Below, piece after piece: positions 1 to 6,550 of a stretch of DNA of 6,758 bases; the first letter of the stretch is position 1; every line of letters starts with the position of its first letter. The DNA comes from Verrucomicrobiales bacterium (GTDB lineage Bacteria > Verrucomicrobiota > Verrucomicrobiia > Verrucomicrobiales > DEV007). Made by a program: the position numbers and the translations under genes. Below the pieces are notes generated by a model. It saw only the letters and a program-made list of their open reading frames with translations. It had not been told where the DNA came from and did no database searches. The stretch covers positions 1 to 6,758 of the forward strand of contig QIKC01000164.1 in the NCBI GenBank assembly GCA_003232855.1, written 5' to 3'.

Positions 1-1
1 C

Positions 2-2056
2 GCCATCACCCTGCCGCTCGGCCTCACCCGAGGCAAGGAATACGCCGAACTCATCTGGCCCCTCAACCTCGCCGTGGTCTTCATCTGGGTCGTCTTCGCC
101 GTCAATTTTTTCTGGACCTTGGCGAAACGCAACGAGCGTTCGCTCTACGTCGCCCTGTGGTTTTACATCGCCACCATCATCACCGTGGCGATGCTCTACA
201 TCGTCAATCACCTACAAATCCCCACCTCGCTCACTCACGCCTACCCGATTTTCGGCGGCGTGCAGGACGCGCTGGTACAGTGGTGGTACGGACACAACGC
301 CGTCGCCTTCTTCCTCACCACGCCCATCCTCGGCATCATGTATTACTATCTGCCGAAGGCAGCTGGGCGCCCGGTTTACTCCTATCGGCTCTCCATCGTC
401 CACTTCTGGTCGCTAGTGTTCATCTACATCTGGGCCGGCCCACACCACCTGCTCAACACCGACCTGCCGAAATGGCTGCAGCTGCTCGCCATGTTCTTCA
501 GCCTCATGCTCTGGGCGCCTAGCTGGGGTGGTATGCTCAACGGCCTGCTCACTCTGCGCGGCGCTTGGGACAAACTTCGCACCGACCCAGTCATCAAATT
601 TTTCGTCGTCGCCCTCACCTTCTACGGCATGGCCACCCTCGAAGGGCCGCTGATGTCGATCCGCGCGGTCAACGCCATCTCCCACTACACCGACTGGACC
701 ATCGGCCACGTTCACAGCGGCACCCTTGGTTGGAACGGGTTCATGGCCGCCGGCATGATCTATTGGATGGTTCCACGCCTGTGGGGTACCAAACTCTACT
801 CGACAGCATTGGCCAACCTCCACTTCTGGCTCGGCCTGGTCGGCATCCTCCTCTACGTCTCCTCCATGTGGGTCTCCGGCATCATGCAGGCCCTCCTGCT
901 CAACGCCACCAAAGAGGGCGGCACCCTGCTTCTCTACCCGGAATTCGTCGAGACCATCCAGAGAATCCAAATCCCAATGTTTGCCCGCCTCGTCGGCGGC
1001 AGCCTCTACCTCATCGGCTTCCTGCTACTAGCCTACAACTTCTTCAAAACAGTGCGCTCCGGCAAACCCGTCCACGAAACCCGCGAGGTGGTTTTGCTAG
1101 AACGTAACCGCAAAAAGCGCGACCACGACACCATGGGACTGAAGGCAACCTTCTTCAACGACCCCGTCACCTACACCCTGCTCGGCATCCTCTGCCTGTG
1201 TCTATGGTTCTTCCTACCACCACACGCCAACCTCGCCGCCCTCGCCACTGGCCTCATCGTCTCGGCGATGGCCGTCTGGAAATTCAAGACCACTGACGGC
1301 GCCTGGGATCGTTGGTATAACCGCCTGCTCGACAACTGGATGCCCTTCAGCGTCCTCACCTTCGTCGCCGTAGCCATCGGTGGCGCCGTGCAAATCATCC
1401 CCGTGGTCACCGTCAACCGCGCCAAGAATATCGAGGGCCGCCTGCAACAGCTCTACACGCCCCTCGAACTTGCCGGGCGCGACATCTATATCGCCGAAGG
1501 TTGCTACAACTGCCACTCGCAGATGATCCGCACTCTGGTCAAAGAAGTGATGCGCTACGGCGACTACTCGCGCATCGGCGAATCCATCTACGATCACCCC
1601 CATCAGTGGGGATCGAAACGCAGCGGCCCGGATCTCGCACGGGCCGGCGGTAAACGCTCTGACTCCTGGCACTATCAGCACATGATGAATCCGCGCATGA
1701 TCGAAGGCTCCATCATGCCGAACTACCCCTGGCTCTATAAGCGGAAAACCGATACCAAATCCCTGCCGAAAAAGATCGCCGTGCAACGCACCCTCGGCGT
1801 CCCCTACCCGACAATGACGCCCAACGAGATCCGCGACAGCGCCGAACTCCAAGCGCTAACCATCGTCAAGGGACTGCGCGACAACGACAAAATCCACGCC
1901 GAACACGACAAGCAGATCATCGCCCTCATCGCCTACCTACAAAAACTCGGCAAGAGCATCGACGTCGAATCCACGGACGATGAAAAACCACCCGCCATGC
2001 TCAAATTCGGCGTCCCTGACGAACTTCGTCCGGGGAATACGCCCACAGAGAAATAG
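2..2056 (+). CDS. ccoNO: Fused cbb3-type cytochrome c oxidase subunits I and II (CcoN-CcoO), 5' truncated
   Basis: This is the catalytic core of a cbb3 oxidase, which reduces O2 to water in the cytoplasmic membrane and pumps protons. The frame is open from base 2 (684 residues visible); the GTG at 74 is internal, since CcoN-like sequence continues upstream of it. By comparison with known CcoN spacing, about 110 N-terminal residues are missing, including the first low-spin heme b histidine. Counting from base 2, WWYGHNAV holds a CuB histidine (H98), YIWAGPHHL holds the active-site Tyr (Y142) and two more CuB histidines (H148, H149), and TIGHVHSG holds the heme b3 and heme b ligands (H236, H238). 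After a charged linker near 1070-1140 the CcoO part follows without a stop: two extra hydrophobic segments, the usual CcoO anchor, the CYNCH heme c site (residues 501-505, nt 1502-1516), YDHPHQWGSKRSGPDLAR, and a likely axial Met in MPNYPW (M572). All key residues present are intact. It heads an operon with ccoQ and ccoP. Confidence 0.96.
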   Translation, partial: AITLPLGLTRGKEYAELIWPLNLAVVFIWVVFAVNFFWTLAKRNERSLYVALWFYIATIITVAMLYIVNHLQIPTSLTHAYPIFGGVQDALVQWWYGHNAVAFFLTTPILGIMYYYLPKAAGRPVYSYRLSIVHFWSLVFIYIWAGPHHLLNTDLPKWLQLLAMFFSLMLWAPSWGGMLNGLLTLRGAWDKLRTDPVIKFFVVALTFYGMATLEGPLMSIRAVNAISHYTDWTIGHVHSGTLGWNGFMAAGMIYWMVPRLWGTKLYSTALANLHFWLGLVGILLYVSSMWVSGIMQALLLNATKEGGTLLLYPEFVETIQRIQIPMFARLVGGSLYLIGFLLLAYNFFKTVRSGKPVHETREVVLLERNRKKRDHDTMGLKATFFNDPVTYTLLGILCLCLWFFLPPHANLAALATGLIVSAMAVWKFKTTDGAWDRWYNRLLDNWMPFSVLTFVAVAIGGAVQIIPVVTVNRAKNIEGRLQQLYTPLELAGRDIYIAEGCYNCHSQMIRTLVKEVMRYGDYSRIGESIYDHPHQWGSKRSGPDLARAGGKRSDSWHYQHMMNPRMIEGSIMPNYPWLYKRKTDTKSLPKKIAVQRTLGVPYPTMTPNEIRDSAELQALTIVKGLRDNDKIHAEHDKQIIALIAYLQKLGKSIDVESTDDEKPPAMLKFGVPDELRPGNTPTEK

Positions 2057-2073
2057 CAACCCAACCCACCACC

Positions 2074-2253
2074 ATGTTCAAACGCCTGCAACTCGAAACC
2101 TGGCACGACTACATCCCAGTCATCGCCTTCCTACTCACCTTCGCCGTGTTCTTATTCTGCACCTTCAGGGCGCTCTGCATGCATCGCGATCAAGCCGAAC
2201 GACTCGCTGCCCTCCCCCTCGACGACGAGCCTACCACGCCTGAGCACCGATGA
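2074..2253 (+). CDS. ccoQ: CcoQ-like small subunit of cbb3 oxidase
   Basis: This 59-residue protein lies between ccoNO and ccoP, where CcoQ is expected. It starts MFKRLQLETW, has one hydrophobic segment at about residues 14-33 (IPVIAFLLTFAVFLF within it), and then a charged, soluble tail ending in PTTPEHR. Size, single membrane span and position all fit CcoQ, which in other bacteria helps stabilise the oxidase complex, chiefly its CcoP association. CcoQ sequences are poorly conserved, so the call rests mostly on context. The ATG at 2074 lies 17 nt after the ccoNO stop and is not preceded by a clear Shine-Dalgarno sequence. The stop overlaps the ccoP start as ATGA, implying translational coupling. 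Confidence 0.82.
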   Translation: MFKRLQLETWHDYIPVIAFLLTFAVFLFCTFRALCMHRDQAERLAALPLDDEPTTPEHR

Positions 2254-2882
2254 GCGACGATCCGACACCGCTCGACCCCTACGCCGACGACCCGGACGTC
2301 AAACTCCGCGAGCACATCTACGACGGCATTCAAGAGTACGATCAAAAGCTGCCGAACTGGTGGCTTTGGACACTCTATATCTTCATCATCTTCTTCGTCA
2401 TCGGTTGGGTAGCCTACTACCAAGTCGGTATCGGCAGGAGTGACGGCGAGCGCGTCGAGGCTCAGATCGCAGTGATCGACGCAAAGAAAGCGGAAAAACT
2501 CAAAGCTCTCATGGGCGAACTCGACGATCGCGTGCTCTGGGAAATGAGCCGCAACAAACCGATGATCGATGCCGGCCAGGCCACCTACAAACAAGTCTGT
2601 ATCGCCTGCCACGCCCCCGACTTGGACGGCAGCGGCGCCGGCCCCCAATTCGTCGGTCTGCCGCTCGACGACAAAGAATGGAAATACGGTGGCACGCCGA
2701 TGCAGATTTTTGAGATCGTCATGAACGGTTCCCCTGACAAAACCAAAGGCATGACCCCCTGGTCCAGCCTCGGCGGCGACACCGTCGCCAAAGTGGTCGC
2801 CTTTGTCCTCAGCTACCATCCCGTCCCCGAGAACGCCGACGCCACGGAGCCGGGCGAAACCGTAGAGAAAGAAGATGGCTAG
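2250..2882 (+). CDS. ccoP: CcoP subunit III of cbb3 oxidase, single-heme form
   Basis: A membrane-anchored c-type cytochrome that passes electrons to the CcoNO core. The N-terminal domain is typical of CcoP: DGIQEYDQKLPNWW (residues 25-38) leads into one membrane span at about 37-58. A charged, probably helical linker follows (about 62-100). The cytochrome c domain has CIACH (C117, C120, H121; nt 2598-2612), then DGSGAGPQFVGLP, and a likely axial Met in KGMTPW (M168). At 210 residues it is clearly shorter than the usual CcoP of about 300 residues with two CXXCH motifs; only one such motif is present and no frameshift is apparent. The 3' end is acidic. The start overlaps the ccoQ stop by 4 nt, and the 3' end overlaps the next gene by 8 nt. 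Confidence 0.93.
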   Translation: MSDDPTPLDPYADDPDVKLREHIYDGIQEYDQKLPNWWLWTLYIFIIFFVIGWVAYYQVGIGRSDGERVEAQIAVIDAKKAEKLKALMGELDDRVLWEMSRNKPMIDAGQATYKQVCIACHAPDLDGSGAGPQFVGLPLDDKEWKYGGTPMQIFEIVMNGSPDKTKGMTPWSSLGGDTVAKVVAFVLSYHPVPENADATEPGETVEKEDG

Positions 2883-3369
2883 CCACGGCTCGGCGAATAT
2901 CTGGAAACGCTTCGCAAAGGGACTGCGGCGTTTCGTGCTGCACCCGCTCGGACACTTCCTGCTGTTCATCGTCTTCCTTTACCAAGTGAAGGAGTTCTAC
3001 CCCTTCACCCACGTGCCGATGTACTCCGACCCCGAGGCGCGGGCACCTTACCTCTACCTTGCCGATGGCGAAGGGGCACCGCTCGGAGTCAAGAGCCACT
3101 CCGGCATCACCAATCCGAAAATGCGCAAAATGTACCACTCCCGCATGCGCAGCCACTGCAAAGAACACCGCCTCGACAAACACCACCCACCACAGGAAGC
3201 GCTCAACCAAATCGGCGGTGAGGTCGTCACCTTCCTGCGCAAATACGCCATCGAGCGCGGCAGGCCGCTGCCCGAAACCCTGCGCCTCATGCACGTCCTC
3301 ATCGAGCCCGCCGCCGATGGCTATACCGAAACCGTGACACTCCTCTACGAAGACCGCCCCGCCCCATGA
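2875..3369 (+). CDS. Membrane-anchored protein of unknown function, cassette copy A1 (PFTHxPMYS family)
   Basis: I do not recognise this family. The 164-residue protein has a basic N-terminus (KRFAKGLRR, residues 11-19) followed by one hydrophobic segment at about 26-37, which looks like an uncleaved signal anchor leaving the rest outside the cytoplasm. Directly after the membrane come PFTHVPMYS (43-51) and ADGEG (63-67). The remainder is hydrophilic and rich in Lys, His and Arg up to about residue 110. The gene at 4317 encodes a paralogue: from KE before the motif through DGEG, 17 of 29 aligned residues are identical without gaps. The ATG overlaps the end of ccoP by 8 nt after a weak purine-rich stretch (GAGAAAGAAG), and the stop overlaps the next start as ATGA. 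It is therefore probably transcribed with the oxidase. No CXXCH, metal-binding cluster or known enzyme motif is visible. Confidence 0.9.
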   Translation: MASHGSANIWKRFAKGLRRFVLHPLGHFLLFIVFLYQVKEFYPFTHVPMYSDPEARAPYLYLADGEGAPLGVKSHSGITNPKMRKMYHSRMRSHCKEHRLDKHHPPQEALNQIGGEVVTFLRKYAIERGRPLPETLRLMHVLIEPAADGYTETVTLLYEDRPAP

Positions 3370-4307
3370 TCGAACGCCTGCGCAAGTTCCTCTCCCACTT
3401 CCACCCGCGACCAGTCGCCGCTTGGGAACTGCTCATCATGCGAGTGCTCTTCGCCCTCGTCGTTTACAAAACCTTGCCAAATGCCGGCCAAATCTATGAC
3501 ACCCAAACCTCCCCCAACGGCATCGCCCACTTCGTCGATCTCACCTTCCTCGCCGCCGACGGTGTTTACCCCGCTTTGAAAATCGCCATGGCCGCCGCCC
3601 TGGCCATCTACGCGAGCGGCTTCCTGCTGCCGCTGGTGCTACCCTTCATCCTCATCGCCCACGTGATGATACGCACCCTGTTCAACTCCCAGGGCTGGAT
3701 CCATCACGGCGTACAAATGGTATCCCTCGTGCTGCTCGCGCAGACCCTCGTGGTACTGACATTCCTCGTCTATCGCCTGCTCAAGAAACGCCCTTTCCCC
3801 CTGACCGGCGGGCGCAGTATGGGCAGCTACTTCCTCTTCTACTCGCAGATGGCCATCATCTCGATCTATGTCGTGTCGGTGGTCTCCAAGGTGGATCGCT
3901 CCGATGGCCAATGGTTCGCGAAAAGCCACTACATCGGCCTGCACGTGGTCAAGGCAGAGCGCGACCGCTACTACGGCAAACTGCATGACCCGCCCCCAGG
4001 GGACGTCCCCGCCGCCCGCATCATGCTCGCCAACCCGAACCTCACCCGACTGTTCCTCGGCGCAGGAGTGCTGCTGGAGCTGCTCGCGTTCCTCGCCCTC
4101 TACGGTCGCGGTGCCGCCCTCGCCTTCTCCCTGAGCATGATCGTCTTCCACCGATCCATCGCCGCACTGATGAGCATTTACTTCCACTTCAACGAAATGT
4201 TGCTGGTTATTTTCCTCGTCAATGCCCCCTACTGGATCGTCCTCATCTTCCGAAAATCGAGAGCCGCCCCTCCCCCGCCCGCCCCGGCCACCGCGCTGGA
4301 CATCTAA
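3366..4307 (+). CDS. Polytopic membrane protein, HTTM/VKGC-like, cassette copy B1
   Basis: A 313-residue integral membrane protein with about seven hydrophobic segments (near residues 19-37, 70-85, 86-105, 116-138, 155-175, 228-247, 250-270, with a last one at 277-296). General layout resembles HTTM proteins, the bacterial relatives of vitamin-K-dependent gamma-carboxylase. That is a family-level impression and the reaction is unknown; a DoxX-like membrane protein is an alternative. Distinct features are DLTFL (58-62), NSQGWIHHG (107-115), SKVDRSDGQWF (174-184), NPNLTR (223-228), LLEL (236-239) and FHR (261-263). Most of these recur in the paralogue at 4808. The C-terminus has a proline/alanine-rich tail (APPPPAPATA) missing from the second copy. 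The start overlaps the stop of A1 (ATGA), with no Shine-Dalgarno sequence seen, so translation probably depends on A1. Confidence 0.9.
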   Translation: MIERLRKFLSHFHPRPVAAWELLIMRVLFALVVYKTLPNAGQIYDTQTSPNGIAHFVDLTFLAADGVYPALKIAMAAALAIYASGFLLPLVLPFILIAHVMIRTLFNSQGWIHHGVQMVSLVLLAQTLVVLTFLVYRLLKKRPFPLTGGRSMGSYFLFYSQMAIISIYVVSVVSKVDRSDGQWFAKSHYIGLHVVKAERDRYYGKLHDPPPGDVPAARIMLANPNLTRLFLGAGVLLELLAFLALYGRGAALAFSLSMIVFHRSIAALMSIYFHFNEMLLVIFLVNAPYWIVLIFRKSRAAPPPPAPATALDI

Positions 4308-4316
4308 CCACTCCCC

Positions 4317-4811
4317 GTGCCCATCCTGCGCCAAATCGCGCCGCTTTCCGGCGGCATCCTCATCGCCCTCCTCTGCCTGCTGCTGAAGGAGAACTTCCCC
4401 TTCACTCACTACCCGATGTACTCCAACTTCGAGGATCAGACCTACTACGTCTGGCTCAGCGACGGCGAAGGAGAACCGATCCCAATTCAAAACACCACCG
4501 GCCTCCGCCTCGGTCGCATCAAAAAAATCTACAACACCGGCCTACTCGAAGCGCGCGAACTAGCGGGCGCCAAGTTCGGCAAAAAACCGCGCAAACGCGA
4601 CCTCAGCCCCGCGCAACGCCGCGCCCCTGCGGAAGAGACCCTGCGCTGGATCTACGACAGTGCGAACCCCCGAGCCAAAGCCGCCTTGCGCGCCGCCGCA
4701 CCGCTGGGACTCTACCACGTCGACATCCGCATCGAGAAGAATCGCGTCATCGAAACCACCCCACTGCGGGTCGGCGAACTCGGCGCAGAAGAAATGGAGG
4801 TCTCCCGATGA
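4317..4811 (+). CDS. Membrane-anchored protein of unknown function, cassette copy A2 (PFTHxPMYS family)
   Basis: A paralogue of the protein encoded at 2875 and, like it, 164 residues long. It has one N-terminal hydrophobic segment (about residues 11-23), then KENFPFTHYPMYS (24-36) and SDGEG (48-52). The middle is strongly basic (GKKPRKRDLSPAQRR). ETLR near residue 105 is also found in A1, but beyond DGEG the two copies diverge. The start is taken as GTG at 4317, because an in-frame TAA (the stop of the preceding gene, 4305-4307) lies only 9 nt upstream and the next in-frame ATG falls inside the PMYS motif. No Shine-Dalgarno sequence precedes the GTG, so this gene is probably expressed by ribosomes continuing from B1. 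Its stop overlaps the next start as ATGA. Function is unknown. Confidence 0.87.
   Translation: MPILRQIAPLSGGILIALLCLLLKENFPFTHYPMYSNFEDQTYYVWLSDGEGEPIPIQNTTGLRLGRIKKIYNTGLLEARELAGAKFGKKPRKRDLSPAQRRAPAEETLRWIYDSANPRAKAALRAAAPLGLYHVDIRIEKNRVIETTPLRVGELGAEEMEVSR
4796..4800 (+). promoter_or_regulatory. Shine-Dalgarno sequence for copy B2
   Basis: GGAGG lies 7 nt upstream of the ATG at 4808 and inside the end of the preceding gene. It supports that ATG as the start. It is the only strong Shine-Dalgarno match before any start in the window, which suggests B2 can be translated independently as well as by coupling with A2. Confidence 0.75.
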
Positions 4812-5704
4812 TCGATTTGAACCGCCCCTGGTTCAGGCCTCCCGCACTCTCGCCCGCAGGCGCCGCCAGCGTGCGACTGCTGTTCGCCCTTCTGGTCTAT
4901 CACACCGTACCAGTCGGCATCGGCCTGCACTCGCAGCCGCACCCCGTCGGGCTGGCGCTCGCCTTCGACCTCACCTTCCTCTCCGCCCCCGGCGTCATGC
5001 CCGGCATCCGGATCGGCTTGATCCCGGTGCTCGCCATCTACGTCCTCGGTCGCCTACCGTTATTTACCCTAAGCCTCATGCTGCTGGCCACCGTACTACC
5101 CGGCACCCTCGACAACTCCCAGGGATCGACCCAACACGGGCGACAGGTAATCTCCCTCATCACCCTCGCGCAACTCCTCTACCACATCGCCGGGAGCACC
5201 CGCTTCATCCGCCACGACCGCCTGCAACGCGCGCGGTGGGAGGTCTTCATGGGGCAGCAGGCCATCGTCGCCGCCTACACCGTCACCGCGATCACCAAGC
5301 TACTCCGTTCGGGGCTCGGCTGGATCACCGACTCCGCCAACTTCCCCATCCAGATGACCAAAAATATCCGCATGCAGTATTACAATACTTTGGAACCCGA
5401 AACGGTGGAAGGCTTCTGGGCGACCACTTCCGCCAGCGCCCAGCAACTGTTCCTCGATTCACCCAATCTCTGCCGCGTCCTGCTCTCGAGCGGACTCGCC
5501 TTGGAGCTGTTCGCCGTCGTCGCCCTACTCGGTCGCCGCCCCGCCGCCGCCTACGGCGCTTTACTCATCACCTTTCACCTCATGGTGCGCACCATGACCG
5601 GCCTCAATTTTCGCTACCACCTAGCCGCCCTGTTCATATTCCTCGTGCTACCCGCCCTGCTCATCGCCATTATTACCCGCAGCCTCGCCAGACGGATGAA
5701 ATAG
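4808..5704 (+). CDS. Polytopic membrane protein, HTTM/VKGC-like, cassette copy B2
   Basis: A 298-residue paralogue of the protein at 3366. Shared features are LFAL-VY-T-P at the first membrane span, DLTFL (54-58), LAIY (75-78), NSQGSTQHGRQ (103-113), an intramembrane Lys followed by RS (TKLLRS, K164), SPNLCR (218-223), LEL (232-234) and FH (256-257). From SPNL to near the C-terminus the two copies align without gaps, which places E233 and H257 opposite E238 and H262 of B1. The cytoplasmic or periplasmic loop at about 170-215 differs between copies except for a YY pair, so the two may bind different partners. As with B1, HTTM/VKGC-like is a structural impression and the activity is not known. 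It is the last gene of the apparent operon; a 65-nt spacer follows. Confidence 0.9.
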   Translation: MIDLNRPWFRPPALSPAGAASVRLLFALLVYHTVPVGIGLHSQPHPVGLALAFDLTFLSAPGVMPGIRIGLIPVLAIYVLGRLPLFTLSLMLLATVLPGTLDNSQGSTQHGRQVISLITLAQLLYHIAGSTRFIRHDRLQRARWEVFMGQQAIVAAYTVTAITKLLRSGLGWITDSANFPIQMTKNIRMQYYNTLEPETVEGFWATTSASAQQLFLDSPNLCRVLLSSGLALELFAVVALLGRRPAAAYGALLITFHLMVRTMTGLNFRYHLAALFIFLVLPALLIAIITRSLARRMK

Positions 5705-5720
5705 CGTCCATTCGCGGACA
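5704..5720 (+). repeat. Intergenic ATTCGCG-type repeat, upstream copy
   Basis: The 14-mer GCGTCCATTCGCGG (5704-5717) is identical to 6731-6744; extended to 17 nt the two sites differ at one base. It begins on the last base of the B2 stop codon and occupies the spacer before the phosphopantetheinyl transferase gene. It looks like a fragment of the larger array at the window end. Confidence 0.7.
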
Positions 5721-5769
5721 ATTTTCCTCCTCAATTTGCATTCGACCCCGTCCCGTTCGTTGGTAACTG

Positions 5770-6501
5770 ATGCCGCCGCTTCCACCTCCCTCCGACGACC
5801 AGATCTCGGTCGCCATCATCGCGCTCGATGAATCGGGCGACGGCTGGGAAAAATTCGCAAAATCCCTCCCCTCCATGGAGCAAGAACGCACCCTGCGCTT
5901 TCACTTCGCCGCCGACCGACTGCGCTTCGCCAAATGCCGCCACATCCTGCGCGCCACGCTCGCCCCATGGCTCGGGTGCTCCCCGCTCGAAGTGACACTG
6001 CGTTTCGGCGAGCACGAGAAACCCCACCTCGACCACGAAACTGACCTGCACTTTAACCTCTCCCACACCCGCGGCGGCGCCTTGATCGCCTTCGCCCGTG
6101 GCGCCGAAATCGGCATCGACATCGAGAACATCACCCGCTCCTCCGACCTCGACGGCATCGCCCGCAGGGTGTTCACCGACCGCGAGCGCAGCGCGTTGGA
6201 TGCGCTCAAAGGCGACGCGAAAACGTCTTTATTCTTCCGCCTGTGGACCGCCAAGGAAGCGTTCCTCAAAGCCACCGGCCGCGGACTCTCGCTCGACCCG
6301 GCGAGCATCGAAACGCATCTCCCAAACGCCTCAGCCCGGCTCGGCAGCTTCCGCTGTCCCCGCGAACCCGCCGCAGAGCGCCTGCAGATGCGCGAACTCG
6401 ACATCGGCACCCCCTTCGCCGCCAGCCTCTGCGCACCAACAAAAATGCTCACCACCGCACCGCTACTCACCCACGAAAAGTCACCGCCGCCGAGTATCTA
6501 G
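5770..6501 (+). CDS. Sfp-type 4'-phosphopantetheinyl transferase
   Basis: This enzyme transfers 4'-phosphopantetheine from coenzyme A to a serine of acyl or peptidyl carrier proteins. Length (243 residues) fits the Sfp/group II family. Visible motifs in order: ADRLRFAKCRHILRATLA (48-65, the R/K-rich region common in the family), KPHL (84-87), FNLSHT (95-100), GIDIE (115-119, with D117 and E119 as metal ligands) and WTAKEAFLKATGRGL (159-173, with E163 as the third acidic residue and K162/K167). All residues expected for activity are present. The ATG at 5770 has no Shine-Dalgarno sequence, so the exact start is less certain than the gene; however, the FNLSHT position relative to this start is normal for the family. 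No carrier protein, polyketide or nonribosomal peptide gene is in view, so the substrate is unknown. It is separated from the preceding operon by 65 nt and could be its own transcript. Confidence 0.93.
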   Translation: MPPLPPPSDDQISVAIIALDESGDGWEKFAKSLPSMEQERTLRFHFAADRLRFAKCRHILRATLAPWLGCSPLEVTLRFGEHEKPHLDHETDLHFNLSHTRGGALIAFARGAEIGIDIENITRSSDLDGIARRVFTDRERSALDALKGDAKTSLFFRLWTAKEAFLKATGRGLSLDPASIETHLPNASARLGSFRCPREPAAERLQMRELDIGTPFAASLCAPTKMLTTAPLLTHEKSPPPSI

Positions 6502-6528
6502 CATTTGATCGACCGAGCCGCGCATCTA

Positions 6529-6545
6529 TTGTCGCTAAGCGACAA
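6529..6545. other. Perfect 17-nt palindrome; possible terminator hairpin or operator
   Basis: TTGTCGCTAAGCGACAA has 8-nt inverted arms around a single A; as RNA it gives a 7-bp stem with a TAA loop. It begins 28 nt after the stop of the phosphopantetheinyl transferase gene. The downstream bases are only moderately T-rich, so it is a weak intrinsic terminator candidate. A third half-site, TTGTC at 6548-6552, follows immediately, which is more like an operator or a repeat remnant. Confidence 0.5.
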
Positions 6546-6550
6546 GTTTG

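Larger units (their letters stand above)
2875..5704 (+). repeat. Tandem duplication of a two-gene membrane cassette (A1-B1-A2-B2)
   Basis: Two consecutive units, 2875-4307 and 4317-5704, each encode a single-pass anchored protein followed by a polytopic protein, joined by an ATGA overlap. Both members are paralogous between units at the protein level. DNA identity between the units is low by eye, so the duplication is old or each unit was acquired separately. Only 9 nt separate the units. Retention of gene order and coupling in both argues that A and B of each pair act together. Confidence 0.85.

Noticed and set aside
1133..2056. Internal ATG as a separate ccoO start
   Set aside because: There is no stop codon between the CcoN part and this ATG and no ribosome site before it, so a fused protein is the simpler reading.
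2190..2969. Minus-strand open frame of 259 codons
   Set aside because: It is antisense to ccoP, whose heme motif and operon position are clear.
3999..4010. Perfect palindrome GGGGACGTCCCC inside B1
   Set aside because: It lies in coding sequence for a Pro-Gly-Asp-Val-Pro loop and is likely a codon coincidence; nothing else supports a regulatory site.
3639..4490. Minus-strand open frame of 283 codons
   Set aside because: It is antisense to B1, highly acidic and Gln/Gly-rich, typical of the complement of a GC-rich membrane-protein gene.
5736..5764. Possible promoter (TTGCAT as -35) before the phosphopantetheinyl transferase gene
   Set aside because: The hexamer at 17-nt spacing is GTTGGT, which is not a credible -10 element.
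4660..5766. Long open frame of 368 codons overlapping A2, B2 and the spacer
   Set aside because: The product is Arg/Pro/His-rich with no domain features, and it covers genes with clear paralogues in another frame; it is a high-GC shadow.
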